Assembly: GCA_949361645.1 (NCBI GenBank)
Contig: OX442415.1
Coordinates: 20,429,283 to 20,493,282 of the forward strand
DNA: 64,000 nucleotides
DNA from: Spongilla lacustris
Lineage: Eukaryota; Porifera; Demospongiae; Spongillida; Spongillidae
Direction: 5' to 3'
A program made the translations under genes and the position numbers. The notes below the pieces were generated by a model. It saw only the letters and a list, made by a program, of their open reading frames with translations, did not search any database and was not told the origin of the DNA. Below, piece after piece: positions 24,303 through 33,654 of the stretch. Numbering within the stretch: the stretch's first letter is position 1; every line of letters begins with the position of its first letter.

Positions 24303-24477
24303 TTAAAATGTAATTTTAGCAGGGGGTACCACCCCCTACGCCCCTTTAAAAAAACCATTATATCTTTTTTTTTCTTTTAAGTCCGATTTTTATTTTGAAA
24401 GCAGATTCGTACTCCCGTCTTTAAACTCTACAATTATATTGGACGATGGGGTCCGTACAGTTTTTCTTGCCCCCCCA
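24303..24477 (-). repeat. Right terminal inverted repeat
   Basis: Reverse complement of 19580-19750. Just inside it, 24180-24302 carries another end-like sequence (GGGGCGTAGGGGGTGG and GTATTCGATTTTCACGGACC), which matches the outer flank of the deleted copy near 18660-18700. The end therefore appears to have been rearranged or nested. Confidence 0.7.
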
Positions 24478-24600
24478 GGGGAGGGGAGAGGAGGGGAGGG
24501 GGAGAGGAGGGGAGGGGGAGAGGAGAGGATGGGGAGAGGAGGGGGAGGGGGAGAGGAGGGGGAGGGGGAGAGAGGAGGGGGAGGGGGAGGAGGTAGAGCT
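24478..24600. repeat. Purine minisatellite (GGGGAGAGGAGG-type)
   Basis: Tandem variations of GGGGAGAGGAG/GGGGGAGGGGGAG, all purine on the + strand, directly after the transposon end. Proline-rich or glycine-rich frames here are artefacts of the repeat. 24,600-25,257 has no gene; a 23-base C run lies at 24996-25018. Confidence 0.8.
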
Positions 24601-25718
24601 GGGAGAGGATCGGGCATTGATAAGAGGTAGATGGGTAGGGGTCATCGGAGGTTAAAGGTTTATTGCACATAAGGAAACTCCTGCACCCATTGGCAGGGGG
24701 GTGCGTTTGACATAGCCAAATAGACACAACAGTGGTTGGTATGGTTTGTGTTGAGATGAAGATTGTTTGTGTTGTCTATGTGAGTACCTTTACTCAATTA
24801 AATTAAATTAAATGACATTATAAAGTTCATAAGCGCAATGAAATACAAACCACACACCCACACAAACCTACACAGTGTACATAGATGTATATGCATACGC
24901 ACACATGCACATGCACACACACACTGAACTTCATTTTACCAAGTGACACTAATCAAATGGTCAATGACATCATTGATTCATACATTAGCTTATAACATCC
25001 CCCCCCCCCCCCCCCCCCTCCCCTTCCAGGTCTGTTATCACCCACCAATTGAAGGCAAGGTACACCAAGAGTGCTTAGCATTTTACTGTCTGTGAAGGAC
25101 AATGGTAGTGGGGGAGAGGCAGATGGTGAGAGGTTGACTTGCCATCTGTTCCCCTGTCCCTAACAGAGCCTCTTTGTTTCTCCCACATCACCACCACAAG
25201 CGGCTTTGAAGTGGGCCACATATAGTGCAGTGGTTGGCTTGTAACCTTCTTTGCTTTGGCTAATATTGCATTGTTTATGTTATGAGGGGCATGGGCAATT
25301 CAAGCTGATGCTATGCCAGATTATGAGGGGTCACAACAGTTCATGGCTGTGTGCTTGCATGTGTACACATATTTGCAGCACATGGAGGTGTGGTACATGT
25401 GCTTGTGGTACAAGTATGTATACATACAGCCTGGCATGTCGGCCCATAGATGATGATGGTCTGTTAGCTTTGCAGTGGGGGGCCCTAAGCACAGACTGCA
25501 TGGTCTTCTATAGCACATGTTTAGTGATCAAAGTTGGAATGCCTCTGTTTGTTTGTGTGTGTATGCATGTGAGAGAGAGAGAGGGAAAGAGTGTGTGTGG
25601 CTGTACTACTATGCATATAGGGGTGTTGTACACATGCGTGTGTATATATAGCGCAGTCTGTATTATCAACGTGTGCGTGCGTGCTCATGTGTAGTAATGG
25701 GCCTGGGCACCCCTGTAG

Positions 25719-27852
25719 GTACAAGAAGGAGTGCAACGAGGTGAAGGAGGAGAACAGGAGGGTGAGGCAGGACCAGGCCGAGGCCTCCAGGGAGAAGGAG
25801 CGGCTACGCAGCGAGGTGGAGCAGCTGCTCAGGGAGGTCACCAAGCTGAACAAGTACAAGAGCGAGTACGCGGTGCTCCTGGAGTCGCACAGAAGTCACA
25901 GGGGCGGCGGAGGGTGTCCATATTTGGGGGGGCAGTGGTAAAAAAGATAATTATATTCATACCTCTGCGCCCACCAGGGAAAAAATGGTCCGTGTTTTAA
26001 AAAACAAGCGTATCTTCGTAATCGTTCATGCTTCCGCGTACCTGTTTCAACATTTCAGAAAAGAACTGGTACTCCAACAAGATTTTAAAGAATAGATGAT
26101 TTCATGATTATGTCAAATTGTCAATACGCTCGTTTAAACACGGCCATTTTTTTTTTGGTGGGAAATGCTGCATGATCATTTAATTTCTTGGCTACATCCT
26201 CCAGATTACTCTTTATGCACATGCAAGATGAAGCAGTTATTAAATCTTCTTCAGTTCTGTCATTCAGGATCTCAATAGGAAAATTATGTCTATACTTGCG
26301 TTTGCTTTTGATGTCTTGTAGTTTTTAAGGGTGCTGCCTCGACAACTCACAGAACTACTCTCTTCGAATTCGTTCCCCCTATTCAAAACCGCACTTTATA
26401 ACCTTCGCCTTTAGTATTTAGTAACAAAACACCGATAAATAAGTCATTCACAGTTAATCTTGCAAAATACTTTGTTATTGATTACAATGGACTGGGGACC
26501 TAGACATTTAGTACTTATCCTGGTACCCAGTCCATCGTATATCGATCGTTAAGTAGGTCTGGCTTGCGAGACTAACCCTATTTAAACTCACAGTCACTGG
26601 CAGTACAGCAATCTCGGAGAACGCGCGCTCGCAATAAGTTATTCATAACCTGATGGTAGCGCAAGGGGGGCTGAGCCCCCACCTCGATATTTGGGGTAGC
26701 AAAAGCCCCCCTGCTCCGCCGCCCCTGGAAGAGGTGGGGATCCTGAGCGACCACTACAAGAGCATCCTGGAGGAGAAGGCGGGGCTGGAGGACCAGACCA
26801 GGGAGACCATCCAGGCCCTCAACGAAGAGAGGGAAGCCAAAGACATCCTGGAGAGAAAGTTGAAGGACACCTCCCTCAGGTCGCAGTCTCCTAGCTGGGC
26901 AGAGGAGGTGGTCGGCAGTCTGCCCAACGACAGGTCCTCTCCTACCTCCTCCCCCAGCTTCCATTCCACCCCCAGCAGGGCACCTCGTCCGCGGAGAGGG
27001 CCAGGCTGGAGATAGACCTGGAGGAGCAGAAGGAGGAGCTGAACAGGCTGAAGAAGGACGCCCGGGCGGAGGTGGAGAAGACGCAGCTCGAGTGCACCCA
27101 GGAGCAGAACAAGAACGCGGAGCTGAGGACCAGGGCTGCCCAGCTGGAGCAGCAGGTGGCGGAGTACGCGGGGACCACACAGAGGCTGGAGGGGGCCCTG
27201 TACGTCACCCACTGCGAGCTGGCCACCATGACGGAGGACATGAGGAGCATGCAGAAGGCCATCGTCACGCTCTGCTCCGACAGCCTGCTAGGAGGGAGGA
27301 GCCTCACCTCCAGGGACATGACCCCCGCTTCCCCGGAGCCCCCCGGCGGGGATGGGGAGGGGGAGGACCAGCAGAGGGCGTCGTCCAATAGTGGGGGCGG
27401 GGCTCAGCGGTTCACGCCTCTGGAGCTGAGGCAGTCCAAGGTGACCATCCAGGTGCACGGCGAGAGCCACACCCTCATGGCCCTGGTGCAGCTGCACGAC
27501 CAGCTGCGCTCCCTGCGCCTGCCCCTGGAGCAGTTCACCAGGATCATGCTGGAATGTTCCCTGGCGCATTCCGTCAAGCACGGCGCCGAGGTGACCCAGA
27601 GCGTTCCCGCCAGCGGGAACAACAGCAGCGTGATGAGGAGTCCAGCGGAGGTGGAGGCCATCATCAGCAAGTGGAAGGCCAAGGTGGCCAACAAGACGGA
27701 GGAGGTGAGCAACCTGAGGGCCATCATGAAGGCCAGGGTGACCACCTCGGAGGTGGCCAACAGCACCCTGAAGAGCAAGCTGGAGGGGCAGGAGAGGACC
27801 TACCAGGCCGAGCTGGCCAGGCTCAAGTTCCAGATCAAGAGCCTGAAGAAGG
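25719..27852 (+). pseudogene. Bicaudal-D-like gene segment, copy 1, disrupted
   Basis: Acceptor CTGTAG at 25718, then YKKECNEVKEENRRVRQDQA and a long heptad-rich coiled coil. A DNA transposon interrupts it at about 25899-26728. A further deletion of about 286 bp joins PSRAP to SSAERARLEIDL. Compared with copy 2, both break sites carry GGGCACC, a microhomology signature. The frame then runs to ARLKFQIKSLKK at 27852, where it changes to GTAAAAAGG, an intron-like or unrelated sequence. The BicD C-terminal cargo-binding part is missing. A complete adaptor cannot be made from this copy. Confidence 0.7.
25899..26728. mobile_element. Non-autonomous DNA transposon inserted in Bicaudal-D-like copy 1
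   Basis: The ends are CAGGGGCGGCGGAG and CTCCGCCGCCCCTG, perfect inverted repeats of 14 bases. Next to them, VTCCATATTTGGGGG-like and CGATATTTGGGG sequences are also inverted. About 830 bp with no transposase. The CAGGGGCGG ends are hAT-like (family inference). It is absent from the otherwise identical site in copy 2 (28717), so insertion followed the duplication or hit only one copy. The expected 8-bp target duplication is not clean. Confidence 0.75.
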
Positions 27853-27872
27853 TAAAAAGGAAACAAGGGTTG

Positions 27873-27955
27873 AATGATAAGGAAAAACGAAATAGTCCGT
27901 TGTTTTACAATGCGTGCGGGCTAAATATTGGACTATTTCGTTTTTCCTTATCATT
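27873..27955. repeat. Perfect 26-bp inverted repeat with 31-base loop
   Basis: The arms 27873-27898 and 27930-27955 (AATGATAAGGAAAAACGAAA, then TAGTCC) are perfectly complementary. It lies just after the point where copy 1 stops matching copy 2. Either a tiny foldback MITE or a hairpin RNA. Confidence 0.8.
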
Positions 27956-27956
27956 G

Positions 27957-27958
<2 letters not shown>

Positions 27959-27999
<41 letters not shown>

Positions 28000-28040
28000 C
28001 GTGTGTGTATGCATGTGTGTGTGTGTGTGTGTGTGTGTGT
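27959..28040. repeat. (GT)n microsatellite
   Basis: GT repeats with a few CGTGC interruptions, at the junction of duplication units 1 and 2. A second (GT)n tract is at 28301-28386 inside unit 2. Unit 1 has only a short TGTGTGTGTATGCATG at the equivalent place (25553), so this tract expanded after duplication. Confidence 0.9.
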
Positions 28041-28297
28041 GGTGGCTAATATTACTGTTATGAGGGGCATGGGCAATTCAACCTGATGCCAGATTATGAG
28101 GGGTCCACAACAATTCATGGCTGTGTGCTTGCATGTGTACCCATGCATGTTGGCATCACATGGAGGTGTGGTACATGTGCTTATTGTACACACACAGCCT
28201 GGCATGTTGGCCGATAGATGGTGATGGGGGCCCTAAGCACAGCCTGCATGGTCTTCTATATCACATGTTTAGTGATCAAAGTTGGAATGCCTCTGTT

Positions 28298-28300
<3 letters not shown>

Positions 28301-28386
<86 letters not shown>
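28301..28386. repeat. (GT)n microsatellite in the intron of copy 2
   Basis: About 43 uninterrupted GT units followed by GAGAGAGAGGG. Cys/Val or His/Thr frames here are artefacts. Confidence 0.9.
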
Positions 28387-28388
<2 letters not shown>

Positions 28389-28544
28389 ATGAGAGAGAGG
28401 GAAAGAGTGAGTGTGTGTATGTGTGTGACTGTACTACTATGCATATAGGGGTGTTGTACACAAGCATGTGTATAAAGCGCAGTCTGTTTTATCAACGTGT
28501 GCTTGCATGCTCATGTGTTGTACTGGGCCTGGGCACCCCTGCAG

Positions 28545-30380
28545 GTACAAGAAGGAGTGCAGCGAGGTGAAGGAGGAGAAAACAGGAGGGTGAGGCAGGA
28601 CCAGGCCGAGGCCTCCAGGGAGAAGGAGCGGCTGCGCAGCGAGGTGGAGCAGCTGCTCAGGGAGGTCACCAAGCTGAACAAGTACAAGAGCGAGTACGCG
28701 GTGCTCCTGGAGTCCCACAGGTCGCTGGAGGAGGAGGTGGGGATCCTGAGCGACCACTACAAGAGCATCCTGGAGGAGAAGGCGGGGCTGGAGGACCAGA
28801 CCAGGGAGACCATCCAGGCCCTCAACGAAGAGAGGGAAGCCAAGGACATCCTGGAGAGGAAGTTGAAGGACACCTCCCTCAGGTCGCAGTCTCCTAGCTG
28901 GGCAGAGGAAGTGGTCGGCAGTCTGCACAACGGCAGGTCCTCTTCTACCTCCTCCCCCAGCTTCCATTCCACCCCCAGCAGGGCACCCATACCCTCCCTG
29001 CTCAACGACCTCCACGACTCCATTGTCGAACATCTGGACCCAGAGGCGCTGAAGCGTAAAGTGAAAAAGGCAGAGGAGATGGTGGGTGTGCTCCAAAAGG
29101 AGAAGCAGTCGCTGGAGGAGAGGCTGGCGGGCTACCTGGCGGAGCACGAGGCAGAGGTGAGCAGGCTGAAGGAGATGGGCAGCGAGCAGGTGAAGGAGGT
29201 GAAGGCCATGAGGGAGGCGGCCTCCATGAGGGAGGAGCTGGTGGAGCAGCTCAAGGCCAATCTGGGCACCTCGTCCGCAGAGAGGGCCAGGCTGGAGATA
29301 GACCTGGAGGAGCAGAAGGAGGAGCTGAACAGGCTGAAGAAGGACGCCCGGGCGGAGGTGGAGAAGACGCAGCTCGAGTGCACCCAGGAGCAGAACAAGA
29401 ACGTGGAGCTGAGGGCCAGGGCTGCCCAGCTAGAGCAGCAGGTGGCGGAGTACGCGGGGACCACACAGAGGCTGGAGGGGGCCCTGTACGTCACCCACTG
29501 CGAGCTGGCCACCATGACGGAGGACATGATGAGCATGCAGAAGGCCATCGTCACGCTCTGCTCCGACAGCAGGCTAAGAGGGAGGAGCCTCACCTCCAGG
29601 GACATGACCCCCGCTTCCCCGGAGCCCCCCAGTGGGGATAGGGAGGGGGAGGACCAGCAGAGGGCATCGTCCAATAACGGGGGCGGGGCTCAGCGGTTCA
29701 CGCCTCTGGAGCTGAGGCAGTCCAAGGTGACCATCCAGGTGCACGGCGAGAGCCACACCCTCATGGCCCTGGTGCAGCTGCACGACCAGCTGCGCTCCCT
29801 GCGCCTGCCCCTGGAGCAGTTCACCAGGATCATGCTGGAACGTTCCCTGGCGCATTCCGTCAAGCACGGCGCCGAGGTGACGCAGAGCGTTCCCGCCAGC
29901 GGGAACAACAGCAGCGTGATGAGGAGTCCAGCGGAGGTGGAGGCCATCATCAGCAAGTGGAAGGCCAAGGTGGCCAACAAGACGGAGGAGGTGAGCAACC
30001 TGAGGGCCATCATGAAGGCCAGGGTGACCACCTCGGAGGTGGCCAACAGCACCCTGAAGAGCAAGCTGGAGGGGCAGGAGAGGACCTACCAGGCCGAGCT
30101 GGCCAGGCTCAAGTTCCAGATCAAGAGCCTGAAGAAGGAGAGGGATGAGAGCGGCAGCCTCAAGACCATGTACGCCCAGCGCTGCGAGGACTACATAGAC
30201 GAGATGGGCAGGCTGAAGAAGGAGATACACGGGCTCCAGATGGAGAACGAGGAGCTGCTGATGTCGCTGAAGAAGACCATACAGAAGAAGCTGGACCTGA
30301 GCACACAGCTGGAGGAGTACCAGATCGAGAAGGAGAGGGTGCACCACATCCCCAAGCTACTGCTGGCCTCCAGAGTCTAA
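28545..30380 (+). CDS. Bicaudal-D-like dynein adaptor, 3' coding part (copy 2)
   Basis: BicD proteins are coiled-coil adaptors that link cargo (for example Rab6 vesicles) to dynein-dynactin. The exon starts after GCAG at 28544 and is open to the stop at 30378-30380. Heptad coiled coils run through most of it. A Ser/Pro-rich break (SPSWAEEV...PSFHSTPS) and a polar linker (ASPEPPSG) separate them. The C-terminal part aligns with the BicD cargo-binding coil: EAIISKWKAKVANK, then IKSLKKERDE, LKTMYAQRCEDYIDEMGRLK and TIQKKLDLSTQLE, the counterpart of LRAMFATRCDEY...AIQQKLALTQRLE in vertebrate BICD. Codons are strikingly GC-rich compared with the flanks. Odd: two extra A near 28580 shift the frame of the first about 12 codons relative to copy 1. 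Whether this is fatal depends on the phase of an upstream exon, which I could not find. Confidence 0.65.
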   Translation, partial: VQEGVQRGEGGENRRVRQDQAEASREKERLRSEVEQLLREVTKLNKYKSEYAVLLESHRSLEEEVGILSDHYKSILEEKAGLEDQTRETIQALNEEREAKDILERKLKDTSLRSQSPSWAEEVVGSLHNGRSSSTSSPSFHSTPSRAPIPSLLNDLHDSIVEHLDPEALKRKVKKAEEMVGVLQKEKQSLEERLAGYLAEHEAEVSRLKEMGSEQVKEVKAMREAASMREELVEQLKANLGTSSAERARLEIDLEEQKEELNRLKKDARAEVEKTQLECTQEQNKNVELRARAAQLEQQVAEYAGTTQRLEGALYVTHCELATMTEDMMSMQKAIVTLCSDSRLRGRSLTSRDMTPASPEPPSGDREGEDQQRASSNNGGGAQRFTPLELRQSKVTIQVHGESHTLMALVQLHDQLRSLRLPLEQFTRIMLERSLAHSVKHGAEVTQSVPASGNNSSVMRSPAEVEAIISKWKAKVANKTEEVSNLRAIMKARVTTSEVANSTLKSKLEGQERTYQAELARLKFQIKSLKKERDESGSLKTMYAQRCEDYIDEMGRLKKEIHGLQMENEELLMSLKKTIQKKLDLSTQLEEYQIEKERVHHIPKLLLASRV

Positions 30381-30659
30381 CCATTTTATCAATCTTCTTT
30401 CTTCTTTTTTTTTTTGCCCTTTTTATTATTATTATTATCATTTTACTGCAACAGTACACCGTGTGTACATGTAGGTGTATGTTTATATTTTCATGTGCAT
30501 GACTATTGGAAATTTATCATGTGTTACATCGATCATCAGTCACCGTGGCCAAGGGGTTAATTAAAGCTGCTGCATGGGCTGAGGAAAGGCTTCATATGAA
30601 AGTGAAAGGACTTGAGTGGCTGGTAGGACCGATGGTGCCAGCCTGCTGGATAAGTACTC

Positions 30660-30765
30660 GTCTCGTACCCAGACCCTTATTCCCATAGCTGCGGATGGCA
30701 TCACCGCCACGTAGCTGTGATGTAATCCATCCGCAGCTGTTGGAATCAGGGTCTGGGTACGAGAC
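30660..30765. mobile_element. 106-bp MITE with GTCTCGTACCCAGAC ends
   Basis: Left end GTCTCGTACCCAGACCCTTA and right end GGGTCTGGGTACGAGAC are inverted. Inner arms GCTGCGGATGG and CCATCCGCAGC also pair, so the whole unit folds back. The same end motif occurs at 17426, 31722, 53709, 54280 and 54807. 30,381-30,659 and 30,766-31,880 hold no gene that I can support. Confidence 0.75.
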
Positions 30766-31883
30766 AGACAAGTACCTACCCTACCCGTGCTTTTAAAAGG
30801 GGCCTTCAATGTACAGTGTGTATCGTCATGTGCATGTAGCTATACTAGAGCACAAATGCATTATTTTACATTCTATAATCTTCCATATCATTCTAATTCA
30901 ATACGTAAAAGAACGGCTTTCATTTTGATAATGTTACGTAAGTAAACAACATGGGGTACGGGCGTTACGGCTAATTAATTTGGTTCCCGCCTCATGATGG
31001 CTCCGCCCTGCTCCTCCCTGTCTTATGTGAATTGGTTCCGATGCGAGGAACACAGCGAGTACATTATAAACACCATATCCCAATTAAGGAGTAATGAAAT
31101 CATTATAATAAAACGGACAACGGAGAAACGGCCCGGATCGCTTATCTGTTTGTCGCATAAAACACTAAAATCTACAGTTTGTCGTTGGTTCCATGTCACA
31201 AGAAGTGGAGTGGAGCTTTAAGATGCCCGTAACCGTGCCCAGTTTCTCGTGGAGAATGTTTTTATTTACATGTACTTGTAATATTAAGAGCTCCGGCCGG
31301 TTCGAACGTGATGGGGTGTATTGAGCTCCCTGGTGCACTGTTAGATACAAATAAAATTTTACTTTCGTCCTTTCGTGATGTCATACTGTAAGCATAGATA
31401 GTAATAATTAATGCTGTAAGCGATGATCATCGACATCACGTACAAAGGGTCTGGGAAACAAGTCGATCGAAGTCCATCTTTGTTAAAGTTGTACGGACTA
31501 TTAGAGAAAAAAAGGCTACCACCACAATGATGTCTTTACCTTCTTTTTAGACGCATGTCCGGATATTACAGCCTTCGATGATTAAGCTGCCAGGCTCCTC
31601 CTTTCTAGTTTGTGGAATGTCGTTAGAATGTAATTAAGTGACGTCACGCAAGCTCTCGATTTTGATTGAACCCGCTGACATTCCGGCGTACAAAGACCCA
31701 ATCCCAGACCGTTACGTATTTTGGGTCTGGGTACGAGACTACTTTAGTCGTACATGTATGGTTAGTATAACTGTTAATTCAAATTACAGTCTATTAAGTT
31801 GCGTAACGGTGCGGATGACTGAATCGACTAATTTGGGTGGCATACAAATGTCAGATAATGCTATGCTGTCATCATCAGAAGTT

Positions 31884-32519
31884 CTACTTGAATTTACACA
31901 CCAGCTCTGTATAGCTCTCCGGCTCGGGTACCTGTCTCTCTACAGAGATGACATCGCGCGCCCACGTGCCAACAAGTTCCAGATCCGATTCAGTCCGGTA
32001 ATCACCGTTACCACGCCCGTTGCCCTCTGCTGTCAGCAGAGGCAGGGGGTGAATGCATAATTGTTTGTCCTCCGCCTCTTCCAACACGTGCTCCTTGTCC
32101 ACGTACTGTTTCTTGGTGTGATTTACGACGTAGCGGTAATTTGCTTCAGTCCAATCCCTGAATGTGGGGTTTAGCCAAAAAGAATTTAGGATGTTGCCTC
32201 CGGTACCTGACCAGTCTCTATGTAACGGTCCAGGTCCAATTTCCTTAAGCGTGGCTCTACCTGTCATCCCATGGAGATTCTCCTCGGAGTCTGGCTCATT
32301 ATCCGCATAGTCGCCCGCCCACACAACGCGGCTCTTGTAGAACATGCCGTCAGGGCTGATAAGCGTCTCCAGCGTAGCCACAAAGTTGTTATTAAGATAG
32401 CTGTGCTCCATCAGCTTGAAACCGTTGTCAAAAGAGTGAGGACTTAGCCACGCACGTATAAACTCCACCTTTGTAAGCTCCTTCTCTGCTAGAAGAATTG
32501 CCAAGTAATATTGACCCAT
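31884..32519 (-). CDS. MGQYY-family protein, intact copy
   Basis: 211 codons from ATG at 32519, single exon. N-terminus MGQYYLAILLAEKELTKVEF, then MEHSYLNNNFVATLETLISP, DGMFYKSRVVWAGDYAD, YRYVVNHTKKQYVDKE and a C-terminus DLELVGTWARDVISVE...YTELVCKF. No signal peptide or membrane segment: a small cytosolic protein. I know MGQYY-starting hypothetical proteins only as uncharacterised, so no function is given. The paralogue at 36353-36993 keeps a segment (ILEQDGAKVVLDHRFVSLLP) that is shortened here to EDKQLCIHPLPLL, so this copy may have an internal deletion. It has a TATA-like box 45-55 bp upstream. Confidence 0.7.
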   Translation of the reverse strand: MGQYYLAILLAEKELTKVEFIRAWLSPHSFDNGFKLMEHSYLNNNFVATLETLISPDGMFYKSRVVWAGDYADNEPDSEENLHGMTGRATLKEIGPGPLHRDWSGTGGNILNSFWLNPTFRDWTEANYRYVVNHTKKQYVDKEHVLEEAEDKQLCIHPLPLLTAEGNGRGNGDYRTESDLELVGTWARDVISVERQVPEPESYTELVCKFK

Positions 32520-32549
32520 TGGGACTTTGTCTATGATAAAACTACTACT

Positions 32550-32572
32550 ATGATGTAGCTGGCTTTTTTATA
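32550..32572 (-). promoter_or_regulatory. TATA box and adjacent GCTACATCA motif of the MGQYY gene
   Basis: On the - strand TATAAAAAAGCCAGCTACATCA lies 30-55 bases before the ATG. The same arrangement TATAAAAAGCTACATCA stands at 37033-37049 and TATAAAAAGCTACATTA at 38066-38082, in front of the other copies. The flanking GGGCATGTCTATTAACAC is also shared by all three. Confidence 0.6.
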
Positions 32573-32824
32573 CTACCGCTATTAACCCGCGCCACGTGCC
32601 TATGCATGCATTATGCGTGCGCATAGGGCATGTCTATTAACACCTACATGTATTGTGTTGGGGTGTGGCTTTGGAATATGTTTATAAACTTTTGTGGGTT
32701 TGGTGACTATGTGAAATGTGAGGATGGTCTGGTATGGATTTTGCATTGTACATGTACAATGCGGCTGTGATTCTGAAGGACGCATGAACAATGTATGTTC
32801 CCCATTGCTTCACAGACACATGCA

Positions 32825-32976
32825 CAAGTGCCAAACTTGTAGGAAGTTCCCTAGCTGCCCTTTAAACTCCTGAACAGATATTATTCAGGAGATCTTCATA
32901 CAAGTGCCAAACTTGTAGGAAGTTCCCTAGCTGCCCTTTAAACTCCTGAACAGATATTATTCAGGAGATCTTCATA
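32825..32976. repeat. Perfect 76-bp tandem duplication
   Basis: Units 32825-32900 and 32901-32976 are identical. Each contains the palindrome CCTGAACAGATATTATTCAGG. Non-coding. Confidence 0.95.
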
Positions 32977-33004
32977 GGCAACTGTCATCAGATTTAAAGT
33001 GTAT

Positions 33005-33654
33005 TTAGATTTCATGTCCTAGTTTGCTTTACTAATGTGTGCTGTTTATAATAGAATGGTGTACAATCAAGATTTTGAAATGATGTAGCTTTGCGAAAGA
33101 GAGTACAGTGAAGATATGTAGTGTAACTTTCTATTCAGACAAGCACACGGCTTATTTTGTTATGGAGCTCACAGGATCAAGCACAACCTCACAAAGCTAC
33201 ATCATTAGGTATTTAATTAACTATTAGCACATTTGTCAGTCGCTATTGTTTAATGTGAAAAATTATAACCAGCAATGTGTTATGTCAGTTTGATATATAC
33301 CTTTTTATTAGGAGGCTCTTCTACAGTGCTATCACTGCTGTCCTCTGCCTCTCAATGACGCTTCACTGCAGCGGCTGGCTTACTTAGCTTCTCAGTACAA
33401 GATGCAAATGTTGAGCATATAGTATAAACTTGAGAATTTACCATGTATTTCCACAACTGTGCATGTAGCATCAGTTAATCACTGTTTTGTTTGGACTAAC
33501 ACCTACCAGGAAGCAAATCAGATGGATTTCCATCCACATCTTCTAGTAGTGACGACTTTATAATAACACACTTGTTTGCTTTCAAAATCTTGACTGTACA
33601 CCATTATATTATAAACAGCACACATTAGTAAAGCAAACTAGTACATGAAATCTA
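33005..33654. mobile_element. 650-bp element with about 75-bp inverted arms
   Basis: 33005-33080 (TTAGATTTCATGTCCTAGTT, then TGCTTTACTAATGTGTGCTG) is the near-perfect reverse complement of 33581-33654. A smaller inverted pair, ATGATGTAGCTTTG at 33081 and CAAAGCTACATCAT at 33193, is nested inside. No transposase: a MITE or foldback element. Confidence 0.65.

Larger units (their letters stand above)
19535..24477 (+). mobile_element. Full-length unclassified DNA transposon with about 170-bp terminal inverted repeats
   Basis: The left arm 19580-19750 (GGGGGGGCAAGAAAAACTGT, then ACGGACTCCATCGTCCAATA) is matched by its reverse complement at 24303-24477 with only a few differences. The arms enclose one long spliced gene (19938-24104). 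The left end may extend to about 19535, because 19535-19580 also matches the other copy (inverted, 18690-18740). The arms are GC-rich only at their outer ends. No clear target-site duplication can be read because the right end abuts a G-rich minisatellite. Confidence 0.7.
25258..28044. repeat. Tandem duplication, unit 1
   Basis: Starts GGCTAATATT...ATGAGGGGCATGGGCAATTC, as does unit 2 at about 28045. Both units carry the same intron part, (GT)n tract and Bicaudal-D-like exon. Exon identity between units is very high by eye, so the duplication is recent. Confidence 0.8.

Noticed and set aside
24390..24655. Proline-rich protein
   Set aside because: Frame through a purine/pyrimidine minisatellite next to the transposon end.
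26942..30347. Long ORFs on the - strand opposite the Bicaudal-D-like exons
   Set aside because: Shadow frames caused by GC-rich codon use; only the + strand has heptad coiled coils and BicD similarity.
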